This document shows positions 22,201 to 27,103 of a stretch of 27,103 nucleotides of DNA, in pieces. Source of the DNA: a virus; IMG/VR virus record IMGVR_UViG_3300032053_000422, positions 1 to 27,103 of that record. One strand, 5' to 3'. Positions within the stretch are counted from its first letter, which is position 1; each line of letters begins with the position of its first letter. Position numbers and translations under genes: made by a program. The notes beneath the pieces are model-generated. The model saw only the letters and a list, made by a program, of their open reading frames with translations. It had not been told where the DNA came from and did not search any database.

Positions 22201-23891
22201 ACGCCAGAGCGTACGTCGCCGGGCTCGAGCTCAATTTTCATCAGAAGACCGTTGATCGTCTTCTGACGCTTAACGGCTCCAGCGCGCTTCTCAACCATAG
22301 GGGTATATTCTTCAGACTGCTTCTTCCCAGACGGATCGATGTAGATGTACTGACCGTCGATCTTTACGACTTTACCCGCGACAGGTGACGTAGGCAGAGC
22401 GAGGGAAGCGAGTACCTTTTCCCAGCTTGAATGCGCAACGCCGTCCTTCACTATGCCGGACTGTACGAGCGGGACCTCGCGATGGATGAGGGGAAGCGCT
22501 TGCGTCTGTACCTTACCCCCCATGATGCCACGGTTCCCCTGCACAGACTCAAGGAACGGAATCATATTAGTTACAGGTGAGTAGAGCTGTGAAGCGTCCC
22601 AAAGTTCGTGGGTAACCTGCGAGGCAGGAACGCTGTCCACCTGGCCTTTGCGCATGACGGCTACTAGCCCAGACATCTTCTGTTTTGGGAAAGCCACTAC
22701 CGCCTTGGCCATCTGCGCGGCTGACAGCATTTCTGTCTTGTGCGTCTTTACATTGTTTACCGGCGTATAGAGATTACCGGCAGCGTCTCGGTGCGTCTCC
22801 ATCGCGGTGCGGATGTCGATGCCTGCCCGAAAAGACTCAGACGTACGAATGGGGTCCAGAATGCCGAGATGGCTTGAGTGAATGGTTCGGGCTTCGGCGG
22901 GAATCGCTCGCTCGTTGGCGATGCCGCCTTCACCCAGAGAAGTAACCCTAACGGCGTGATCAATTGCCTCCACGGGGTTGATGTGTGTAGGGATAGAGCT
23001 CAGCTGGGACCCAGTGAGGAAGCTTCGGATGCCTGCGGAGAAAGGCGACGCTGGTAGAATCGCGCGAAGCTCAGTCTTATGCGTAGCGCGGCCTTTAACC
23101 TTCATGGCCAACGTACGCGCGTCTAGAGCGATACGCTCTTTGATGAAATCGTCTACGGAGTGGTACGTCTTGAAGTGAAGAGCATCTCGATCGTCTGTGT
23201 CTTCGTTGTCTTTATAGACATGCAACAATCGCTTAGACGCCACAAGAAGAGACTGCGGAGTCACAGAGGAGAATTCATGACCCAGGGTCTCCTTAGTTAC
23301 TTCTGGGTCCATCGACGTAGCGGCGTAAGCTGCTTTCACCGCCTCAAGCTGAGTTTCAGGAGTTGTAGCGGTTCTCTTCGATGGGTGTGACAGCTTCTCA
23401 TAGAGCTTCGACAAATTCTTGTCGTGCTTACCCTCGAACGCTGTCTCGTTCTGCTTAGCTACTTCAGCCCCCCAAGCGGAGGAGATATCGGCGTGGGGTA
23501 CGCCCAGTTTACGCAGTACAGAGTAAAGCGGAATCGCTGTAGTACCATATTCTATATAGGGGTGGCCCTTGGCAGGATCAAGCGACAGACGGAAGTTGGC
23601 GCCCTTAGATAGGTTGAACGCCGCCTCGAGTTCTTCGTTACCTCGGCGACGCGTATAGACGCCCGGCTTCAGTCGTAGCTGATTGGAGACGTTGTACTCA
23701 TTACCGTCAATGATGAAGGTGTGCCGTCCCGTGAAGTAGGGAAGATTGAGCAGGGTAAAACCTTTTACCTTCTCGATCTCCTTGCCGTCAGCCCCTCGGA
23801 GCACGACGGTGCCCTTTACCTGTTCGTAGAGGGACCCCCCACTGAGCAGAGCCTGCTTCTGGTCATGGGGCCCAAAGTCATGCTGGTGCAC
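19230..23891 (-). CDS. Fused RNA polymerase beta + beta' N-terminal half (1553 aa from first GTG)
   Basis: Residues 1 to about 1095 are beta. FTGRHTFIIDGNEYNVSNQL and LKPGVY correspond to the GTFIINGTERV region, SSQLSS to the beta fork, GRNMTIGYVPYYGMNSNDAV (723-742) to the GYNFEDS block, and GDKLTGRHGNKGV (874-886) to the active-site Lys block. Residues about 1098-1553 are beta' N-half: LTDHDILKMSSGAIQ, PERGGLFDP, SHIELAEP, then KLPVLPPVMRPILPG (1241-1255), NRAPTLHRYGF (1426-1436) and the catalytic NADYDGD (1460-1466) with all three Asp. The first beta' zinc domain is missing between GGLFDP and SHIELA. A pyrophosphatase-like domain is inserted at about 522-665. The protein ends at the point where the separate C-half begins. 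The GTG at 23891 is unlikely to be the true start (see the 23892-24022 entry). Confidence 0.93.
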   Translation of the reverse strand: MHQHDFGPHDQKQALLSGGSLYEQVKGTVVLRGADGKEIEKVKGFTLLNLPYFTGRHTFIIDGNEYNVSNQLRLKPGVYTRRRGNEELEAAFNLSKGANFRLSLDPAKGHPYIEYGTTAIPLYSVLRKLGVPHADISSAWGAEVAKQNETAFEGKHDKNLSKLYEKLSHPSKRTATTPETQLEAVKAAYAATSMDPEVTKETLGHEFSSVTPQSLLVASKRLLHVYKDNEDTDDRDALHFKTYHSVDDFIKERIALDARTLAMKVKGRATHKTELRAILPASPFSAGIRSFLTGSQLSSIPTHINPVEAIDHAVRVTSLGEGGIANERAIPAEARTIHSSHLGILDPIRTSESFRAGIDIRTAMETHRDAAGNLYTPVNNVKTHKTEMLSAAQMAKAVVAFPKQKMSGLVAVMRKGQVDSVPASQVTHELWDASQLYSPVTNMIPFLESVQGNRGIMGGKVQTQALPLIHREVPLVQSGIVKDGVAHSSWEKVLASLALPTSPVAGKVVKIDGQYIYIDPSGKKQSEEYTPMVEKRAGAVKRQKTINGLLMKIELEPGDVRSGVSPEGKKWEKKMYVAYGHIPKTVGDDGETVDIYLKEDGVFDHVYVVRQKKKDGSHDEDKCMVGFDSKDAAKYAYEKHGPEWGFGSLKEYTWDEFKDDYLAERTKESADKDLVRVPYDTNLPFASKTHLNHELLVKPGDHVEADQHLAESNFTRDGTFALGRNMTIGYVPYYGMNSNDAVVISEGAAEKLTSEHMYKEIVEVERDATIGRDIHQQYYGIKYTQDQYRKLGSNGVVKQGTVVMPHDILIAGVVRGKMSASDMLLGNLKKTLVNPYRELVRAWEHDYPGEVIDVHVTDKRVVVTVKTKEPMRVGDKLTGRHGNKGVVSMIVPDHKMLQDESGKPLEVLYTSAGVISRINPAQILETVVAKVARKMGKPIAVENFSGRDNVQWAKNLAKEHGVKDKETLFDPVSGKKIPGILVGPQYVLRLFKTTETNFAARGTGAYDVNQQPIKGGDNGAKAVGKMEFNALVAHNARNVLRETAVIKSQKNDEFWRAVQLGLPLPPLKSSFAYDKFVGMLHGAGVKVDTRGSISTLSPLTDHDILKMSSGAIQNEKLVRAKDLAPERGGLFDPAVTGGPTGTRWSHIELAEPIMNPIFVDPARRLLGLTAKEFEAHYYSNGGAVMKKRLNAIDVTGRLAELRTSLKTIKGAKLDDAVKQIKFLDALHRQNLKAGDAYVLSKLPVLPPVMRPILPGKSGSELVVGDSNYLYQSAMLHNKSLQRQVDENTLPPDEHAKLRQNLANAVGAVIGTNESDNPKLLKRNVKGLLEHLTGKTTPKSSFFQKKIMKRQQDVSGRGTIAPDGSLGMDEIGLPTDMLWGMYGKFVIARLVRRGFGAVAAKEMVENKHPAANDALMAELKERPVMVNRAPTLHRYGFVGANPVPVAGKTIHVNPFIELGMNADYDGDTFQIHVPVLPGAVQEVKGMTLSNLLFSDLAKDSLMVAPRMEAMLGVHLASKAEASPNGKTHKYKTKSDALAAYKRGEITLGTKVEVG
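21909..22259 (-). other. InPase-like (inorganic pyrophosphatase-type) domain inserted in beta
   Basis: Residues about 545-661 of the fused polymerase do not match beta. They read TINGLLMKIELEPGD, then HIPKTVGDDGETVDIYLKED, FDHVYVVRQKKKDGSHDEDK, CMVGFDSKDAAKYAYEKHG and WGFGSLKEYTWDEF. This is the layout of the InPase domain known from phage polyvalent and head-associated proteins: a GxDGdxVDVyl motif, then a VyVvdQ strand, a DEhKvmlGF block and an AyxxxyxxGwG tail. Asp589, Glu591 and Asp594 take the places of the DxDPxD metal-binding Asp residues of family I pyrophosphatases, with Glu for the second Asp. The flanking beta sequence resumes at LVRVPYDTNLPFASKTHLNH. Confidence 0.75.
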
Positions 23892-24022
23892 CTTGAGGTC
23901 AGTAAGCTCAATCCGCTTGTCCCGTAGCGGAAGAGGGAAGCTAGCCTTAGGGCGTCCAGCGCCTTGTTGCGTATCTGCGTCCGCCTGGATTCGGCATCGG
24001 TGAGCACTGAAGTTAGGGCCAT
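23892..24022 (-). other. Probable N-terminal coding segment of the polymerase, frame-shifted
   Basis: Upstream of the GTG at 23891 the polymerase frame stays open to a stop at 24045-24047. Its last part (KASFPLPLRDKRIELTDLK) reads like beta, yet there is no ATG, GTG or TTG in it. In the overlapping frame, an ATG at 24020-24022 starts MALTSVLTDAESRRTQIRNK, followed by ALDALRLAS, a natural helical start. A -1 shift near 23930-23945 would join the two into one protein. It may be a programmed frameshift, a mutation, a sequence error, or a rare start codon such as ATA at 24036-24038 behind AAGGA. TATACT at 24034-24039 could be a -10 box. Confidence 0.5.
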
Positions 24023-24108
24023 AGCGTTCCGTAAGTATAGGTCCTTATTTGGTATCAGTATGTGAGCCGCGATTTACGGGCTCTTACTCGCTGGAGGGGA
24101 AGTAAAAA

Positions 24109-24867
24109 ATGACGCTCAAGAAGAAGACCACCAAGGCCAAGACAGCACAGAAGCGCACCCAGAAGGAAGAGGTCCCGACGCTAGTGGACATCAGTAGCAT
24201 ACCGCCGATACCGGTGCTGCGGGAAGCTCTGATTTGCGTCGTGGACTCACCTGCCCGCTGGGGGCGGCTTCAAATGGCGATGGTGGCCTTACCGCGGATC
24301 GCAAGACTCGCGGCTACGTTGTGTCAGGGTACCAAGTGCTTCTTCTGTGGGGAAGCACAGGCACCCGTTCCGAAGGAAACTCTGTTCATGTTTCACCCGG
24401 AGTACCCCCTCTGCGCCTGCCTCGCGAAATTCCGCAAGATGGCGTTCGATTACATTCCGCGCTGGGAGTTCGCGGAGGGGAAGAAGGCGATTCTCGATCA
24501 AGTGGAAGCAGGAACTATTGCACTCGACACGCCGGTCTATCAGTTCTTCTGCCAGTGCGGAACTGGTCCCGTCGTGGTTGACGTAAGGTCTGTTGCATAC
24601 GGTCTCCGTACCTACCGGATGCATTCGCGTAGAAAGCTCTGCAACACGTGCTACAACGCGGTCAAGCGACCGCAGGCAGCAAAAAGCAAAATCGTTGCGC
24701 ACCGGCCGAAGCATGACCCAGGCGCGAGGATCAACAAAGTCAGGCATGAGAAGCCCAACAAGAGATTGATTTCTGAATCTCTTCCCCCCGTTGACGCGAT
24801 ACTTAGTGAGCAACAGCTCGTAGAGATGGATAGGAAAGCTCTCGAGACGCTCAATCAAGTTCGCTGA
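24109..24867 (+). CDS. Cysteine-rich basic protein, the only plus-strand gene (252 aa)
   Basis: The ATG is preceded by GGAGG at 11 bases. The protein opens with a Lys/Thr-rich tail (MTLKKKTTKAKTAQKRTQKE). Metal-type cysteine groups follow: KCFFCGE (about 76-82), LCACL (101-105), FFCQCG (145-150) and LCNTCY (177-182). The C-terminus is basic (about 185-225) and then acidic-helical. Two or more zinc sites and a nucleic-acid-binding role are plausible. It diverges from the polymerase gene across an 86-base gap and converges on the portal unit. I do not recognise the family. A frame of 189 codons on the opposite strand is taken as a shadow because this one has the ribosome-binding site and paired CxxC motifs. 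Confidence 0.75.
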   Translation: MTLKKKTTKAKTAQKRTQKEEVPTLVDISSIPPIPVLREALICVVDSPARWGRLQMAMVALPRIARLAATLCQGTKCFFCGEAQAPVPKETLFMFHPEYPLCACLAKFRKMAFDYIPRWEFAEGKKAILDQVEAGTIALDTPVYQFFCQCGTGPVVVDVRSVAYGLRTYRMHSRRKLCNTCYNAVKRPQAAKSKIVAHRPKHDPGARINKVRHEKPNKRLISESLPPVDAILSEQQLVEMDRKALETLNQVR

Positions 24868-24932
24868 GATCCAGCCTACTTCATGAATATTCGGTACCTG
24901 GTCTTGCTAGCTCGTCTGTTCTTCCGAGCCTA

Positions 24933-24983
24933 GACAAGACGGCCCCCTCGTAGAAAGAACATCTTCTGCGAGGGGGTCTTGTC
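24933..24983. terminator. Strong hairpin between convergent genes, putative bidirectional terminator
   Basis: GACAAGA (24933-24939) pairs with TCTTGTC (24977-24983), and CCCCCTCG (24943-24950) with CGAGGGGG (24969-24976). A 3-base bulge lies between the two stems, and AGAA/TTCT extends the stem inward. It lies between the ends of the plus-strand gene and the 165-residue gene. There is no T-tract on either side, so it may be an RNA-processing or transcript-stabilising hairpin rather than a classical terminator. Confidence 0.65.
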
Positions 24984-24996
24984 CGAGGGAGGTAAG

Positions 24997-25494
24997 TTAG
25001 AGGTCAGGCTCTGGTGACGTACCGTCAATATTTTGCTTAGCCTTATTTTTCTTAGCGGCCGTCCTCTCGTACCAGCGTAACGAGATGAGAACACTGCCGT
25101 CCTTCTGCGTGATCTCCTGCTCAGACCCGAAGATAAGCTTACCCGCCAGAATCTGGTTTACAGTATCTTCGTACTCATCTTCGGCTACGTGCGGGCAGGA
25201 GTAATCTCCAACATCCGGGAGGTTTACTTTATTGTTTGCGATGTCAGCGCCGCATCTGGCGCAGGACTCCCAAGGCCGGAAGATAGTAAAAACTTGGCGA
25301 TGGATTTTGTAATCGTACGCCGTGATTCCAGGGATACCCTCCTCCGTGGACTCTACCGTGCGATGGCCGTCCATATTTGGCAGCGGAAAGCCATCGGGTA
25401 GATCAACGCCTTTGCCTTCAAACCCTTCTGGGGTTTGCATGGCAGCGTTGAGGATAGATGCGAAATCAGAACCGGCGTCTTGTTTTAGAGGCAT
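24997..25494 (-). CDS. Zinc-motif hypothetical protein downstream of portal (165 aa)
   Basis: The ATG has AAGGA nine bases upstream and follows the portal stop by 12 bases. The N-terminal half is polar (MPLKQDAGSDFASILNAAMQ). The middle has a zinc-knuckle-like set, SCARCGADI (Cys80, Cys83) and YSCPHV (Cys100, His102). The C-terminal half is a mixed region with ILAGKLIFGSEQEITQKDGS and SLRWYERTAAKKNKAK. Its position after the portal suggests a head-completion or portal-associated role. Family not recognised. Confidence 0.65.
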   Translation of the reverse strand: MPLKQDAGSDFASILNAAMQTPEGFEGKGVDLPDGFPLPNMDGHRTVESTEEGIPGITAYDYKIHRQVFTIFRPWESCARCGADIANNKVNLPDVGDYSCPHVAEDEYEDTVNQILAGKLIFGSEQEITQKDGSVLISLRWYERTAAKKNKAKQNIDGTSPEPDL

Positions 25495-25506
25495 GCTTTA
25501 TGTTCC

Positions 25507-27103
25507 TTAAGCTGCGGGCTGTGCTCCGCCTTGAGCCTTGGCTTGAGCTCCTTGTTGGTTTTGTGCATCTTCAAGTCGCTGGATCACTACCGCGTACATA
25601 ACGGCATCTTCGGCCTGGAGGGAGTGAAGCTGTGATCTACGTGACCCAGGGTCCATCTGCGTAATTTGCTGTACGATCTGGTCTGCCTGCGCGATGACAG
25701 CTTGTTGGTCGTAGTTGAGACCCTGGGCGGATTGCGTCTGTTGCTGTACCTGCTGCGCCAGGTTGTTCTGCAGCTTTCTAACTTCGTTCTGCACGCGTTG
25801 CTGGTGGCGAGCTTCATCGAGAGTTTCTTGGAGACGCTTCTCTCTCTCCTCATCCAAATCGATATCGAGACGCTCCATGACAGTAGTCATCGAAACGTAC
25901 TGCTGCCCCGACTGACCCGTCGCCATGTTGATCAGCATCTGCTTGGACTCGGTGTCATCTACTAGTTTGAGGGGTGTTAGTTTGGCTTCGATCTTCTCCC
26001 AGCCCAGGAACTTAGACATCTGGTCGGCGTACCACTGCAGCAGATCGTTCATGTCATCGGCGTGACCCTGCGTCTGATTCTGAATCATACGCAGCGTGGC
26101 TTCCATCCCTGCTTTGGTTAGCCCGCCGTACAAGAACTCCTGCGGAATACCAAGCGCTGCCATGATGCACTTGTCAGCCTCTTGGAGCTCACCAATAGTG
26201 AGCATCGCGCGACCATCTCCGCCGAGGTTAGACACACCAAGAGCGACAGGAGCCATCATGATGTGTAGCGGGTCACGCCTCCACTTCTTGATGTTATCCT
26301 TCATCTCCGACTGCCAACGAGCTAGGCTGATCTGCTGCGTGAAATCTTGCGCCCCGTTCTGGGCGGGGTGAAGAATGCGCATCGGTACGATGTGCTCTAG
26401 CGCAATTGCTTCGTTCGCCTTACGCAGCACTAGGGTGTAGAGGAACAATTTGATGGTAGCGGCTAGCGGCGGGAACCCCCACTGCTGGTCGATCCCTGAG
26501 GGGCTGGCGACCTTGATGTGAAAAAGGGCATCTTTCTCAAAGCGGAATGTCTTGTTGTCCCTAATGTTTTCCAGGAACTCGATCGGCATCGAATTGATTA
26601 GATGCTTAGACCCCGATTTAACTTGATCCTTGATGTCCTGCGGGATATTGTAATAGTATACCGACTGGCCTGTGATCGGGTTATAATCGATGTCCATCAA
26701 CTTAGGGTCCCAGCGTATGATGTGGATCTTGCTGGCCGCTAGAATCTTTCGGTCCACTACTGCGCCCTGCACGGTCTTGTTGCAGCCTGCACATACGTAT
26801 GTGAACGTCAACTTCTTAAGGTCAAACTTGTAGTCAATGTGCGTGATAGCTACCAATGCTTGGCAACCATTGCACTTGAGGCTGCGGACGAACGGTTTGT
26901 AGATGGACGTGAAATGATTGCCATAGACGTGCTTATCCAGCGATGCCATCAGCAAGGCTGCTTTGATCTTTAGGGTCTTGTCGAAGAGCCTGCGGTAGTT
27001 CCTCCGTAGCGCCTCATTCGACGTGCCGTACTCGATATCCGTAACAACAAGCTCGCCGAACTTACGCAGTGCGGCATAGACATGGGCGCTATTGTACAGG
27101 AGA
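25507..27103 (-). CDS. Portal protein, N-terminus cut by window edge
   Basis: The frame is open from the right edge (531 residues visible). An in-frame ATG near 26949 is not the true start, because portal-like sequence continues upstream of it (YAALRKFGELVVTDIEYGTS, RRNYRRLFDKTLKIKAALL). Typical portal features are WDPKLMDIDYNPITG, FEKDALFHIKVASPSG, HIMMAPVALG, and GIPQEFLYGGLTKAGMEATL. A helical stem (MQNQ-type, DLLQWYADQMSKFLGWE) and a Gln-rich C-terminal helix tail follow. A zinc ribbon (two CxxC pairs, 26782-26874) is inserted in the clip/wing region. It would form the dodecameric DNA channel at the capsid vertex. Confidence 0.85.
   Translation of the reverse strand, partial: LLYNSAHVYAALRKFGELVVTDIEYGTSNEALRRNYRRLFDKTLKIKAALLMASLDKHVYGNHFTSIYKPFVRSLKCNGCQALVAITHIDYKFDLKKLTFTYVCAGCNKTVQGAVVDRKILAASKIHIIRWDPKLMDIDYNPITGQSVYYYNIPQDIKDQVKSGSKHLINSMPIEFLENIRDNKTFRFEKDALFHIKVASPSGIDQQWGFPPLAATIKLFLYTLVLRKANEAIALEHIVPMRILHPAQNGAQDFTQQISLARWQSEMKDNIKKWRRDPLHIMMAPVALGVSNLGGDGRAMLTIGELQEADKCIMAALGIPQEFLYGGLTKAGMEATLRMIQNQTQGHADDMNDLLQWYADQMSKFLGWEKIEAKLTPLKLVDDTESKQMLINMATGQSGQQYVSMTTVMERLDIDLDEEREKRLQETLDEARHQQRVQNEVRKLQNNLAQQVQQQTQSAQGLNYDQQAVIAQADQIVQQITQMDPGSRRSQLHSLQAEDAVMYAVVIQRLEDAQNQQGAQAKAQGGAQPAA

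Noticed and set aside
21909-22330. Insert in the polymerase as an intein
   Set aside because: There is no Cys/Ser at the left border, no splicing-block His motif and no terminal HN followed by Cys/Ser/Thr. The segment instead has pyrophosphatase-type motifs.
24289-24858. 189-codon minus-strand frame opposite the Cys-rich plus-strand gene
   Set aside because: The plus-strand frame is longer, has GGAGG before its ATG and ordered CxxC pairs. The minus frame would run into the convergent region without a ribosome-binding site.

Overview
The window looks like part of a large tailed double-stranded DNA bacteriophage genome. It holds a portal protein, a prohead-protease-like protein, a scaffold-like protein, a decoration-like protein and a major capsid protein. 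It also holds a phage-encoded multisubunit RNA polymerase. The genes are tightly packed, with many ATGA or TAATG overlaps and strong Shine-Dalgarno sequences. All but one lie on the minus strand. The host cannot be told from the sequence. I saw no tRNA, rRNA, CRISPR array or insertion sequence, and no gene-free stretch above about 130 bases.

Layout, following minus-strand transcription from right to left. (1) 27103-24997: the portal gene, cut by the window edge and carrying a zinc ribbon, then a 165-residue zinc-motif protein, ending at a strong hairpin. (2) 24109-24867: one plus-strand gene for a cysteine-rich basic protein, convergent with the portal unit and divergent from the polymerase unit. 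(3) about 24022-15458: the polymerase block. The first product fuses an almost complete beta subunit to the N-terminal half of beta', and has a pyrophosphatase-like (InPase) domain inserted in beta. Five genes follow: a ferritin-like protein, an HNH/endonuclease-VII-like nuclease and three small proteins. Then comes the C-terminal half of beta' as a separate gene. (4) 15455-5027: proteins that look virion-associated. These are a Gly-rich protein; a 439-residue protein with an internal duplication, flanked by its own putative promoter and terminator; an 876-residue protein with a QPQAG repeat; several helical proteins; the protease; and a scaffold-like protein. (5) 5020-2657: four small helical genes, two of them only 50 codons long, then a decoration-like protein and the capsid protein, closed by a rho-independent terminator. 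(6) 2583-1: a small beta-rich protein, a DUF5659-like protein, a 518-residue structural protein, and a helical protein cut by the left edge.

The most notable system is the polymerase. Its architecture, beta plus beta'N fused and beta'C split off by a nuclease-containing cassette, is unusual. The beta' N-terminal zinc domain is missing, and a PPi-hydrolase-type domain sits inside beta. Because the genes lie between portal and capsid genes, I infer a virion-packaged polymerase that could start early transcription. That is an inference and would need virion proteomics.
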